Assembly (NCBI GenBank): GCA_020633055.1
Contig: JACKEJ010000011.1
Span: 186,001-250,000 of the forward strand
Source: Sandaracinaceae bacterium
GTDB taxonomy: Bacteria; Myxococcota_A; Polyangia; Polyangiales; Houyiibacteriaceae
Direction of reading: 5' to 3'
Length of the DNA: 64,000 nucleotides
Positions 25,398-34,519 of the stretch are shown here, in pieces. Position 1 is the stretch's first letter, and every line of letters begins with the position of its first letter. The notes beneath the pieces were generated by a model, which was given only the letters and a program-made list of their open reading frames with translations, searched no databases and was not told the DNA's origin. A program made the position numbers and the translations under genes.

Positions 25398-25806
25398 GCA
25401 TACCGGCGTCGCTCGGCGGGATGGGGGGGTGGCAGCAACGCACGTCGGCGGGCCCGGGGCAGTACCCGGGCGTGGTCACCTGCGTGCAGCTGGCCACGAG
25501 CTGGCAGGTACCTGGTGCACCCTGCACGGTGCAGGGCACGCCGATGGGACTGCCCGCGTCGGAGCCGCCGTCCGCTCGGCTCGCGTCCGCCGTCCCCGCG
25601 TCCGTGCTGGCATCGCCGAGGTCCGCGTCAGGGCCCACATCCGAGGTTGCTTGGTCGCGGGGCAGTGTCGCGTCGAGAGTCGCCGCGTCGGCAGGCACGT
25701 CGCCGTACAACGACCCGCCGCCGGCCTCACACGCGGACAGCGCGAGCGCGCTGCCCAACCAAGCCAACCTCACGAGAGACCCACACACGCTGCCAGCATA
25801 GGACAC
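25360..25806 (-). pseudogene. Lipoprotein truncated at the hairpin repeat
   Basis: The GTG-started frame has a good signal peptide (LGSALALSAC), an Asp/Ala linker, and a compact Cys-rich module (PCTVQGAPGTCQLVASC ... GYCPGPADVRCC). In other secreted proteins a module of this kind precedes a catalytic domain. Here the frame enters the 82-bp repeat right after ...SDAGM and ends with 11 repeat-encoded residues. The downstream enzyme domain, if there was one, is lost. The spacing between the Cys pairs is intact, so a stable stub could still be made. Confidence 0.65.
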
Positions 25807-25871
25807 CGCTTTCCGGGCAGCTCGTCAAAACCGAGCGAGCGTGGGCGGAGACGCGTTAGAACGGGGAGCCG

Positions 25872-27437
25872 ATGACGACGAGGAACCACACCGCAGTCGA
25901 CGCACGGACCCTGCCGAGCCGGCGCGCTCCCCCGAGCGTCCTCGCCCGCCTTGGCGCGGGCGCGCTGTTGCTCGGCTGGCTCTTCGGGGGGCAGGCTTGC
26001 GCAGCGCGCGGGCCTGGGCCAGCGACGGGCGATACCGTCGCGCCGCCGGAAGGCGTGTCGTGCAGCATCGACGAGGCGCTGTCGAGCGCGGCCCACCCCG
26101 CTGTGGACGCAGCCCTCGCCGACGTGCCCCGCGACGACGCGCTGCGCGTCCTCATGGCGCTCCAGCCCTTCCGTGCCCCCGATGTGGCGGCAGAAGAGCG
26201 CCGCGCCGCCTGCTTGCTCGGGGCCCGCGCGGCGGCTCAGCTGGGCCTCGAGCCAGGCGTCCTCGCGTTCGCTGCGGAGGTCCTCGCGCCAGCCGACGCC
26301 GGCCCCTCGGCGCTCGAGGAACTGGCCGCGCTGCGCCTGCTCGTGTCGGGCCGCGCGGGTCCGGCACAGAGCTGGATCCCGCTCGTGGTGGATGCTTCTC
26401 CAGCGCGCTGGGCCGAGGCCGTCGCGAGCGCGCCTGCCAGCACGCGGGAGGCCGTGCTGAGCCTGATGCTCGCCGCGGACGTCGGCTCCGAGGCGCACCG
26501 CCGTGCGCTGCTCGCGCCGGGAGGCAGCGAGGAGCTGAGCTTCCTCGCGGCGCTGCTCGCCCTGCAGCAGGACGACGAGGCGAGCGCGGCCGCTGCCAGG
26601 ACCGCGCTGCAGACGCTCGTGGCGGGCGGCGGTCCTCGGGGGGAGCATGCACAGCTCCTGCTCGCTCATCTCGCCGTCGCGGAAGCGGACGCCGTCCGCG
26701 AGCACGTCTACGACTCTCCCCGCTTCCACGGAGACGCCGCGCGCGCCATCTTGGATGCCGCAGCCAGCGAAGTGGCTCGCATCCCTGCGACCTCCGCGCT
26801 GGCCGAGCAAGCACGGGCCGCGGAGACCGCCTTGCGCGCCCTCGCAGGACGGGACGCAGAGGCCGTCGCGGTGTGGCGGAGCTCGTCCGTGGAGGTTCGC
26901 GCGCGGCAGGGGGCGTCGCTCACGCGTTGGTACGTCGCCCTCCATCCAGACGACGAGGGGATCTGCTCGCTACGCGCTGAAGTCGAGGCGCAGGTCGCGC
27001 GCGTGAACGCACGGTTCGACGTACCGCCCCCCGCCGACGACTCGCGCGCGTGTGCCTTGCTCTCGGAAGACCGCGCGCTGCTTGCGCTGCCGCTACCGGA
27101 CGTCTTCGCCTACCGGTCCCCGCCGCGCGCACGCGAGTGGCTCGCGAGCGTCGAGGTCGCAGCGGTGCTCGCGGCCAGGCGCTCCGCCGAAGAGAGCCTC
27201 GCGCGGTACCACGCGCTCCCCGAGGCCTTCCGCGCGAGTGACGCGGGGGCATCGCTGCTCACCGACCACCTGCTCGCGCAGGCCTTCACCGCGACGTCCT
27301 GCGACCAGCTCCGATCCGGGCGCGCCAACGTCCGCGTCGATCAGCTCGAACAGACACGTCGCACCATCGACGAGTACGCGTCGCGACAGCTCGCTTGCGT
27401 CCCACCGCCCGCCGCCGACCTGGGCGACGTCTGGTAG
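25872..27437 (+). CDS. Secreted or lipid-anchored helical protein of unknown function
   Basis: The 521-residue protein has an N-terminal hydrophobic segment (LARLGAGALLLGWLFGGQAC) that ends in a possible lipobox. The rest is Ala/Leu/Glu-rich and helical, with repeat-like stretches (SEELSFLAALLALQQDDEAS, EHAQLLLAHLAVAEAD) suggesting TPR or HEAT-like solenoid units. A GGGGAG ribosome-binding site precedes the ATG. No family is recognised. It lies between two copies of the 82-bp repeat but is itself uninterrupted. Confidence 0.65.
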   Translation: MTTRNHTAVDARTLPSRRAPPSVLARLGAGALLLGWLFGGQACAARGPGPATGDTVAPPEGVSCSIDEALSSAAHPAVDAALADVPRDDALRVLMALQPFRAPDVAAEERRAACLLGARAAAQLGLEPGVLAFAAEVLAPADAGPSALEELAALRLLVSGRAGPAQSWIPLVVDASPARWAEAVASAPASTREAVLSLMLAADVGSEAHRRALLAPGGSEELSFLAALLALQQDDEASAAAARTALQTLVAGGGPRGEHAQLLLAHLAVAEADAVREHVYDSPRFHGDAARAILDAAASEVARIPATSALAEQARAAETALRALAGRDAEAVAVWRSSSVEVRARQGASLTRWYVALHPDDEGICSLRAEVEAQVARVNARFDVPPPADDSRACALLSEDRALLALPLPDVFAYRSPPRAREWLASVEVAAVLAARRSAEESLARYHALPEAFRASDAGASLLTDHLLAQAFTATSCDQLRSGRANVRVDQLEQTRRTIDEYASRQLACVPPPAADLGDVW

Positions 27438-27488
27438 CCGCTGCCAGTCGTCCGGAGGGCCGCCATCAAGGGTGTCACGCGTGGTCGT

Positions 27489-27662
27489 TCAGCCGTGGAG
27501 CCGCACCACCACGACGTTCGCGATGACGTAGAGGAGCCCCAGCCCGACGAAGGCCCACCAGTCGAGCTTGCGTGAGGCCTGCTCGCGTCCTGCGTAGACC
27601 AGGCGGATGGAGGCGATGCTGATGAAGACTGCGCCGAAGATGGTGCCGCTCATAGGAAACAT
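27489..27662 (-). CDS. Small two-helix membrane protein using a repeat-derived start
   Basis: A 57-codon frame encodes two hydrophobic helices (IFGAVFISIASIRLVYAG and WWAFVGLGLLYVIANVVVV) joined by a charged turn. The start codons at 27662 and 27653 both lie inside the 82-bp repeat, and the GGAGGAGC arm of its hairpin sits 3 nt before the first ATG, an excellent ribosome-binding site. The gene's own upstream region thus appears to be replaced by the repeat. The function is unknown. Confidence 0.5.
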   Translation of the reverse strand: MFPMSGTIFGAVFISIASIRLVYAGREQASRKLDWWAFVGLGLLYVIANVVVVRLHG

Positions 27663-27729
27663 GAAGCTCCTCCGGGGAGGAGCCGGGGAGTTTACCTAAT
27701 CCGTCTTCTGCGCAATACGCCGCCGGTCA
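27648..27729 (-). repeat. 82-bp hairpin repeat, intact copy d
   Basis: This copy is nearly identical to copy c. It lies between the small membrane-protein gene and, 120 bp further on, the stop of the truncated IS91-like transposase. In that position it could be the terminal (ori) end of that element, since IS91-type ends carry subterminal hairpins. The same 82 bp also occur at places with no transposase, so this is not proven. Confidence 0.85.
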
Positions 27730-27849
27730 GCGCGCATGAAGTGCTCGCTGACGCCTCCAGGTTGCCACACTCGGGGCGCTTGCGGCGAGACGAGGGCTGC
27801 GGCTGGGTGTGCGGACGCAGGGGTGCCTGTTGAGGCCTTCCGGAGAAGC

Positions 27850-28965
27850 TCACCAGGCGTGCTCGGCGGGCTCTTGGGAGTTGTCGTCGAACAGGTCGAG
27901 CTGGGTTGGCTCGTCGAGCTCGTAGACAGTGTCTCCGGGGTGCGACAGCGGCCCGGCGCGGGGGTCCGGCAGGAGATGCCCTTGGTGCTCGAGGATCGCA
28001 CGGATGCTGGTGGTGCGCAGGACGGTGGCGACGTGGCGCATGCGGCCGCCGCAGTGGGGGCACGCGAGGACGTCGAGGCCGAAGCTGTGGCGCATTAGCT
28101 CGGCCCAGGCGGTGTTGCGCGCGTGTCGCGGGGCAGAGCGAGGCGGGGCCCGTTTGGACCGCGTGACGCCTGGGCGACCGTATCCCGTCGCTAGAGCCCG
28201 CAGGCGGGCGTTGGCGGCGAGGATGTCCCCGTAGAGGAGGGTGTTGGCGGCGGGCGGTGGGACCAAGGCGACGAGACGGTCGATGAAGCGCTCGCGGCTC
28301 ATGCGGATGTGGGTAGTTCCGTCGCGCCAGGGGGTCTTGAGTTCGAGGAGAACGCTCTGGGTCTCGAGGGTGAGGCGCTGCTCCTTCAGCGGCGGCCGCA
28401 GGATGTAGCGGACCATGCGCTCCAGCTCGGCGCGAGCGCCTGCGCCAACGGTGATGTGCGCGTCGAGGTCGAAGCCTTGGTCGTGTGCCTTGCGTCGGTG
28501 GAAGGCGTTGGGGTTCCGGGGGTCGTTCGTGCGCACACGCCACGCGCCGCGGTTGATGACGCCGTCGCTGTAGACCTCGCCCATCCCAGGGAGCCGGAGG
28601 GCCGCGTCGTCGGCGTCCACCTCGGCGAGTCCGCGGCTGTGGGCGAGGTGGGTGACGCGCGTCTTGATCGTCGCGAGCAGGGTCTCCAGCTCGTCCGCGC
28701 TCGGCGCGAGGGCCTCGAGAAAGCGCAGGGACCCGTCGCTGCGCTCCACGAAGGCGCCGTCCATGTACACGGCGTGAAAGTGCACGTTGAGGTTGAGGGC
28801 ACCGCCGAAGCGCTGAATGGCCATGATGCTGCCGGGGTGTGCGACGTCGTGATGCCCTCGAGGGCCCACGCTGCGCGCGCGGGCCCGATAGAACGCATCG
28901 ATGGTGCGCCGGGCGATGCGCCACACGGCAAGGGTCGAGTTCCGGAGCTCGCAGCAACGCCGCAT
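27850..28965 (-). pseudogene. Second IS91/IS801-like transposase, N-terminally truncated
   Basis: The 371 residues keep the Y2/HUH core: IQRFGGALNLNVHFHAVYMD with the HUH motif, and ERMVRYILRPPLKEQRL with the catalytic Tyr region. There is a C-terminal zinc-ribbon (CPHCGGRMRHVA). The N-terminal zinc-binding domain that precedes this in full-length relatives is missing, and the frame ends abruptly about 35 bp before the stop of the next gene. It belongs to a different subgroup from the intact transposase at 17576-18775. It is probably inactive. Confidence 0.8.
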
Positions 28966-28999
28966 GCGGACCCTCGAACGCGCTTGGGCGTCCGTCGAT

Positions 29000-30028
29000 C
29001 TAGCGCGAACGGCTCACGGAGGGCCGGTGCACCACGTAGCCGCTCTGCTCGAGGGCGGCGCGCTGCGCAGGGGCGTCGATGACCTCGTCCAGGCGCCGTG
29101 CGCGCGAGGTCGTCTGGCCGACCAGGCGCATGGCCGCCCAGACCGCAGGGAGCGCGGGCACGTCGAGACCGTCACGCGCCGCGTGGATCTCCAAGACGTC
29201 GGGTGCTCCATCGCGACGGTGTCGCTCGAGGCGCAAGCTCCCGGCCTCGCCACCCACCAGCGAGGCGACCGCCGCCACGCGCGAAAGCGGAGCGGCGACC
29301 CGGAGCAGGAGCCAGCTGGGCACCCACGGCGTGACCCAGCTGACGGCGGACAGCGCCCAGACCAGCGCGCCGCGATCAAAGCCCGACCAGAAGCGCACCG
29401 GGCAGCCGAGCCCGAGGTCGGGGCACGGGAAGCGCCCATAGCGGCGTCGCACACCCGACGTGAGGGTGCGCGTGGTCAGGCCGCGGAAGGCGCGCGCCTT
29501 GGGGTCCTCGGGCAGCGCGCGACCGAGCGGCCGCAACAAGCTGTAGACCAAGCCGCGCGAGGGCCGGTGGCGTGAGCCCATGGACAGCAGCACCTCCACG
29601 CGCTCGGTGTCGTCGCCATCCGGCGCGCCGTCCGCCATGTCCCGCAGCAGCGACGCCGCGAGGGCCGGCACGGTGGAGCAGCCCGAGAGCACGGCGCAAG
29701 GGCTGTCCTCGCCCGCGCGCGCCACGCGCTCGATGAACTCGGGGCGCTCGCTGAGGTCCACGAAGTGAGCCTGCGCCGCCCCGCACGCCCGTACCCACGC
29801 GCTCGGGTCGTGCTCGTAGGGGCCCACCACGTCGATGACCACGTCCCCCGCGCCCAGCAGCCCGGCGGGCGGGGGCTGCGTGACGTCCAGGGCCAAGCAC
29901 CCCTCTCGCCCTCGACGCGACGCGCGGACACACGGCACCTGGGGCGCGAGCGTTCCGAGCAGCCGCACCACGCGCGCGCCCAGCTCCCCCGACGCCCCCA
30001 ACACCAGCACCTGCGCCTGCCGCGTCAT
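29000..30028 (-). CDS. Saccharopine dehydrogenase-like NAD(P)-binding protein
   Basis: The 342-residue protein has an N-terminal Rossmann fold (VLVLGASGELGARVVRLL) and the pattern DVVIDVVGPYEHDPSAWV...HFVDLSERPEF found in saccharopine-dehydrogenase-like and trans-acting enoyl reductase-like proteins. It is the last gene of a three-gene minus-strand operon, 7 bp after the desaturase. Its neighbours suggest a reductive step on a lipid or isoprenoid substrate, not lysine metabolism. The exact reaction is unknown. Confidence 0.7.
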   Translation of the reverse strand: MTRQAQVLVLGASGELGARVVRLLGTLAPQVPCVRASRRGREGCLALDVTQPPPAGLLGAGDVVIDVVGPYEHDPSAWVRACGAAQAHFVDLSERPEFIERVARAGEDSPCAVLSGCSTVPALAASLLRDMADGAPDGDDTERVEVLLSMGSRHRPSRGLVYSLLRPLGRALPEDPKARAFRGLTTRTLTSGVRRRYGRFPCPDLGLGCPVRFWSGFDRGALVWALSAVSWVTPWVPSWLLLRVAAPLSRVAAVASLVGGEAGSLRLERHRRDGAPDVLEIHAARDGLDVPALPAVWAAMRLVGQTTSRARRLDEVIDAPAQRAALEQSGYVVHRPSVSRSR

Positions 30029-30034
30029 GGTCCC

Positions 30035-30829
30035 TCAGAACACGCGCCGCGAAGACAGCTCGGGCGCGCGCTGGTCCAGCCGCCGCGCCAGCTCCGGCAG
30101 GCGGTAGGTGGGCACCCGCGGAAAGAGATGGTGCTCCACGTGGTAGAACATGTTGAACGTCAGCACGCTCTTCAGCCGACCGCGGATGGTGCGCGCGATG
30201 TAGTGCGAGCGGTCGCAGTCGTGGTGCACCGTCCACACGGCGAAGAACGCGGTCAGGCACTGACCCAGCAGCATCACTCCGAGGTGGAAGCGCAGCAGCG
30301 GCAGGGGCAGCGCGAGGGCCAGCACCACCAGCGCGAGCCACAGGCCGAGCTCCAGCGCCATGAAGCGACGCACGCGCGGTCCGCCGTGCAGGAGCGCGTG
30401 TCGGTGCAGCAGCCACGGGAAGTAGGGCCCATAGAGCAGCGCCTTGTGCGCAGGCAGCCGCGCGCCGAAGGCCTCCACGTCCTCGTCGTCCATGCAGTGC
30501 GCGTGGTGGCGCAGGTGGTTGAACTGGATGGCGTGCATGGCGGCGCCCATCAGCACGCTCATGACCACCAGCAGCGCGTCGTGCCCGGCCCGCGAGAGCC
30601 CCAGGTTGCGGTGGAAGGCGTCGTGCACGAGGCGCAGCCCCACCAGGAAGAACACGAAGGCGAGCCCGAGCGACGCGAGCCAGAAGCCACGCGCTGCGCA
30701 GGCCCACGTGCCCAGCAGGAACGGCAGCCCCATGAGCAGCTCGAGCGCCGTCTGCGCCGCGCCCATGCCGTGCAGGTCGCGGTGCTCGGTGGCACGTACA
30801 CGCGGGTCTTGTAGGATCTCGAGGCTCAT
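30035..30829 (-). CDS. Membrane fatty-acid desaturase-family protein
   Basis: This 264-residue protein has several hydrophobic helices and the three histidine boxes of di-iron membrane desaturases/hydroxylases: HDAFH, HLRHHAH and HVEHHLF, plus an additional HHDCDRSH. These enzymes insert double bonds or hydroxyls into lipids or carotenoids using O2. The start overlaps the stop of the FAD oxidoreductase gene (ATGA), which sets the ATG at 30829. The coupled oxidoreductase could supply electrons or act on the product; that is inference. Confidence 0.83.
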   Translation of the reverse strand: MSLEILQDPRVRATEHRDLHGMGAAQTALELLMGLPFLLGTWACAARGFWLASLGLAFVFFLVGLRLVHDAFHRNLGLSRAGHDALLVVMSVLMGAAMHAIQFNHLRHHAHCMDDEDVEAFGARLPAHKALLYGPYFPWLLHRHALLHGGPRVRRFMALELGLWLALVVLALALPLPLLRFHLGVMLLGQCLTAFFAVWTVHHDCDRSHYIARTIRGRLKSVLTFNMFYHVEHHLFPRVPTYRLPELARRLDQRAPELSSRRVF

Positions 30830-32175
30830 GGCTCGGTGCTCCCCGTCAGCAACGGTGGCCCCGGCGCCCGACCCTGCAGGCGGCGACTCCGCCGCTCGAG
30901 CCGCTGGGCGTAGCGCGGGATGAACCAGTCGAGGCCCTGATGCAGCTTGGCGAGCAGCCGCACCCCCAGCGCGGAGCTGGCCCAGCCGCGCGCGTGCAGG
31001 TGGTTGAGGTTGAAGTTGGGCACCAGGATGGACAGCACGTTCCACGCGAGCCCCATGCCTTTTCGGATGGAGGACCGGTACCACACGTGTTCCACCAGCG
31101 TGTTGGTGGTGCGCGCATGCATGCGCAGCTTGCGCTCGAGGCGCGCGGCGAGGTCCGCGTCGCCCGTCCGGATGGCGCGCGCGGCGGCGAACCCACTGCG
31201 CAGCGCGAAGGTCACCCCGCCCGACACAATGGGGTCGATCACCGCCGCGGCCTCCCCCAGCAGCCACCAGTTGGGCCCGCGCAGTCGGGTGCTCACGTCG
31301 TCCTGGTAGGTGCACGCGTGCGCGCTCGCCTGCTCGGCCCACTCGAGCGTGAGCCAGCGCAGCCGCTCGTGCCGGTGGGCGCGCGCCAGCAGCGCGCTGG
31401 CGAGGTCCGTGCGCTCGCGCCGCAGCAGCGCCACCTCACGCGCGAGGAGCGCCACGCCTACGTCCACGCGCGCAGCGCCGAGGTGGATGCCCCAGCACCA
31501 GCGCACGAAGTCACCCTGGTCGTCGAGGAAGATCTGCGTGCCGAGCTGGTCGTACTCGTGGGGTGATCGCGCGGAGAACGCGACCTTGCGCTCCCCGAAG
31601 GGCTCGGTGGTCACGGGCAGGGCCCTCGCGAGCACGCGCGTCCGGCCGCTGGCGTCCAGGTAGTGGCCCGCCTCCACGCGCTCGCCCTGCGCCAGAAGCA
31701 GCCCGAGGACGCGGTCTCCGTCGCACGCCACGCGCTGCACGCGGTCCTCGAGCAACATGACCCCGGCCTCGCGCGCCACGCCCTCGAGCGCGGCGCGTGC
31801 GACCGCCATGTCCACGTGCGCCGTGGGTTGGCTGCGCCCCACCAGACGCATCAGCGCGCGGTAGAACCAGGCGAAGCCGATGGTCATGCGCGCCCGCGTC
31901 GGCGCGTAGCTGGCCACCGCGCCGCGCTTCCACGTAGCGTGGTCCGCGCGCACCAGCGCGGCGAGGTCGAGCCCCAGCTGGCTCAGCAACCGGTTCGACT
32001 CCCAGTCCAGGCTCTCGCCATACGTGGCGTGCACGCCCGCGGGCCGAACCACCACCACACGCCGCCCCGCCCGCGCGAGGTCGATGGCGGCCGCGAGCCC
32101 ACCGAGCCCGGCGCCCACGACGGCCACGTCCCAGGGCGCGGTCACGTGATCAGGTGTCAACGAAGCAGCGCGCAT
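30826..32175 (-). CDS. FAD-dependent oxidoreductase (geranylgeranyl reductase/halogenase-like)
   Basis: The 449-residue protein begins near an FAD-binding GxGxxG motif (VAVVGAGLGGLAAAIDLARA). It has a later GEAAAVIDPIVSGGVTFALR segment, which is typical of p-hydroxybenzoate hydroxylase-fold proteins such as geranylgeranyl reductases, lycopene cyclases and FAD halogenases. The ATG at 32175 puts the FAD motif at residue ~20; longer frames upstream look non-coding. It is first in an operon with a desaturase and a saccharopine dehydrogenase-like enzyme, which together may modify a lipid or polyene. The substrate is unknown. Confidence 0.8.
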   Translation of the reverse strand: MRAASLTPDHVTAPWDVAVVGAGLGGLAAAIDLARAGRRVVVVRPAGVHATYGESLDWESNRLLSQLGLDLAALVRADHATWKRGAVASYAPTRARMTIGFAWFYRALMRLVGRSQPTAHVDMAVARAALEGVAREAGVMLLEDRVQRVACDGDRVLGLLLAQGERVEAGHYLDASGRTRVLARALPVTTEPFGERKVAFSARSPHEYDQLGTQIFLDDQGDFVRWCWGIHLGAARVDVGVALLAREVALLRRERTDLASALLARAHRHERLRWLTLEWAEQASAHACTYQDDVSTRLRGPNWWLLGEAAAVIDPIVSGGVTFALRSGFAAARAIRTGDADLAARLERKLRMHARTTNTLVEHVWYRSSIRKGMGLAWNVLSILVPNFNLNHLHARGWASSALGVRLLAKLHQGLDWFIPRYAQRLERRSRRLQGRAPGPPLLTGSTEP

Positions 32176-32441
32176 CCCAGCGAGCCTAGCGCGATTCCGG
32201 TGCGCGCGGCGCGCGCAAGCAGTGAGACCAGAGGCGGCGACTCGAACGGCACCTGTCACGCCAGGCACGTGGCGTGGTGCGAGCGGCAGCGCCCCTTCCA
32301 CGAGCGCCATGCGGTCGTCTCCGTCGAATCCGAACTCGAAGCACGGCACCGTTCCGTCGCGCATGGCCTGCCGTATGCGCCGCGTGTCGGACCAGCGCGT
32401 GCGGGGTAGCCAGCGTCGCGACGAGCCCGTACAGTCCCGCC

Positions 32442-34370
32442 ATGCGTCACTGCGTTCTGGTGGCCGCGCTGGGAGGCGTGGTGAGTTGGATGTCGCTGGG
32501 CTGCGGGGGGACGCAGAGCGTCGACGACGCGGCCACGGGCCAAGACGCTGCGGTCGACGCGACGACGATGCCGGACGGCAGCCACGATGCGACCCCGGGG
32601 GACGCGACGACGGCGCTGGACGCGAGCGACGACGCCAGCGCGGGGGACGCGTCCGCCTCGACCGACGCTGGCGCGGATGCGTCGACCGACGCCGGCGCGG
32701 ACGCGAGCTCCGACAGCGGCTCCTCCGACGCCGGTCCGATGGGCTGTGCGTCCGGCCGCTACGACCTGAACGGCCTCCCAGGCGACGGGTGCGAGTTCGA
32801 GCTCGGCGCAGACGCGATCTACGTGTCCGCGAACGACATCGCCGCTGTGGATGAGGTCGGCTGCGGGGTCGGGCCGGTCGGGACGCTGGCGGGCGCGTAC
32901 CCTTGCCGCTCGATCGGCTTCGGCCTCGCGGAAGCCGATCGGACGCTGCGGACGCGCGTGTTGGTAGCGGCGGGGCTCTATGCCGAGACCGTCTCGCTGG
33001 TGAACGGCGTGCGGGTGCTGGGCGGTCACCATCCCACCACGTGGGAGCGCGACGTCGCCGCCAACGTGAGCACGGTGCGGCCCCTCCCGTCGGCCGGGCA
33101 CACCCGCGCCGTGGTGGCCCAGGACATCACGCTGCCCACCTCCTTCGAGGGCTTCACGGTGCACGGCGTGAACGCCACCACGAGCTCGGCCAACAGCTAC
33201 GCGATCTGGATCCGCGACGCGTCGTCCCAGCTCGCGCTGCGCGACAACTACATCGTCGCGGCCAACGGGGCCGACGGGGACCCCGGCGCGCCGGGCGCGG
33301 AGGGCAGCGATGGCGTGGACGGCCAGCCAGGTGAGCGCGCCATCCAAACGGCCTCCATCACCAACTGCCAGGGCGCCTCCAACGTCCCAGGCAACCAGCC
33401 GCTGTGCTTCGACGCCGCGGGGGAGCTTTCCAACGCGTCTTGCGGGGCGGGCGGGGTGCGCACCTGCGGCGCCGTTCTCGTGTCGGGCGGGGCCGGCGCC
33501 GGAGCGGTGTGCCCCACCGACAACACCGCGCAGGGCAGCGGCGCCATGGGTTCACAGGCGCTCGGCGGCGGCGCAGCGGGCGCGGGGGGCGACGGGGGCC
33601 ATGATCGGGTCGCTTCGCAGTGCGTGGTCTTCAACACCGGCGGGTTCAGCGCGCACGGCTCCATGGGCGGCGCGGGTACCCCAGGGGCTTCGGTGCCGGG
33701 CGGCGCTGGGGGAGGCTCGACGTCGGGGCCTGTGGCGGGAGAGTGGCGCGGCGCGGCCGGGACGGGAGGCGGAGGCGGGCGGCACGGCGGCGGCGGCGGC
33801 GGCGGTGGAGCGGGCGGCGGCGCGGACCTCACGCTGGTCTGCGTGGCGGGTGCGGGCGACGCGCTGGGCGGCAGCGGCGGGGGCGGGGGCTCCGGTGGCT
33901 GCGGCGGCACTGGCGGAGGAGGCGGCCAACCCGGAGGCGGCTCGTTCGGCGTGTACATCGTGTTCAGCGTCCCGAGCGCCAGCCTGCCGGTCTTGATGGG
34001 GAACACCATTCTCGCGGGCGCCGGCGGCGATGGGGGCGCCGGTGGCACCGGCGGCCCTGGGGGCGAGGGCAGCGTCGGCGGGTCGGGCGGCGGTGTCGAT
34101 GGAACGTGGTCCGCCGTGCTCGGCCTCGGGGGTCCCGGCGGACCTGGGGGTGCGGGAGGCCACGGCGGAGGGGGAGGCGGCGGCGCCGGCGGCTCCAGCT
34201 ACGGCATCTACCTGCATCAACACACGCAGGCGTCCGGCTACGGCGTCGGCAACACCCTGTTCCCCTCTGGGAGCGGCGGCGGCGGGGGCGCCGGCGGGCT
34301 GTCCCTCGGCATGTCTGGTACGTCGGGCGCACCCGGCGTGGCGGTGGCCCTGCACGACGAGCTGCTCTGA
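32442..34370 (+). CDS. Gly-rich repeat lipoprotein with parallel-helix-like region
   Basis: The 642-residue protein has a signal peptide ending MSLGC, then an Ala/Asp/Thr linker with repeats such as STDAGADASTDAGADASS. A central region (~110-290) resembles right-handed beta-helix proteins (VRVLGGHHPTTWERDV, GFTVHGVN...SYAIWIRD). The last ~300 residues are dominated by GG, GGA and GGG runs with short inserts (SYGIYLHQHTQAS, FGVYIVFSVPS), similar in style to PE_PGRS or collagen-like surface proteins. It is a likely outer-surface lipoprotein. It is divergent from the FAD/desaturase operon; the 266 bp between them should hold both promoters. Confidence 0.8.
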   Translation: MRHCVLVAALGGVVSWMSLGCGGTQSVDDAATGQDAAVDATTMPDGSHDATPGDATTALDASDDASAGDASASTDAGADASTDAGADASSDSGSSDAGPMGCASGRYDLNGLPGDGCEFELGADAIYVSANDIAAVDEVGCGVGPVGTLAGAYPCRSIGFGLAEADRTLRTRVLVAAGLYAETVSLVNGVRVLGGHHPTTWERDVAANVSTVRPLPSAGHTRAVVAQDITLPTSFEGFTVHGVNATTSSANSYAIWIRDASSQLALRDNYIVAANGADGDPGAPGAEGSDGVDGQPGERAIQTASITNCQGASNVPGNQPLCFDAAGELSNASCGAGGVRTCGAVLVSGGAGAGAVCPTDNTAQGSGAMGSQALGGGAAGAGGDGGHDRVASQCVVFNTGGFSAHGSMGGAGTPGASVPGGAGGGSTSGPVAGEWRGAAGTGGGGGRHGGGGGGGGAGGGADLTLVCVAGAGDALGGSGGGGGSGGCGGTGGGGGQPGGGSFGVYIVFSVPSASLPVLMGNTILAGAGGDGGAGGTGGPGGEGSVGGSGGGVDGTWSAVLGLGGPGGPGGAGGHGGGGGGGAGGSSYGIYLHQHTQASGYGVGNTLFPSGSGGGGGAGGLSLGMSGTSGAPGVAVALHDELL

Positions 34371-34519
34371 TCCGGCGGCGCGCCGAGCGCCGTCTGGTAC
34401 GGTCGCGAGGTCTGCCACGAGCTCGTCGCGCGGTGGACGACCTCCAGCAGATCGCCCTGCTGCGTGCCGTGGTGGGTCCCGCGTGGACGCGTGGGGGAGT
34501 CCAGGCTAGCCTCCGGCGC

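Noticed and set aside
25316..27729. 82-bp repeats as integron attC sites or a group II intron end
   Set aside because: No GTTRRRY/RYYYAAC core pair, no integron integrase, no cassette spacing, and no group II domain V pattern.
33620..34370. GGC-rich stretch as a non-coding repeat array
   Set aside because: It is in frame with the lipoprotein and has periodic hydrophobic inserts, so it is protein repeat coding.
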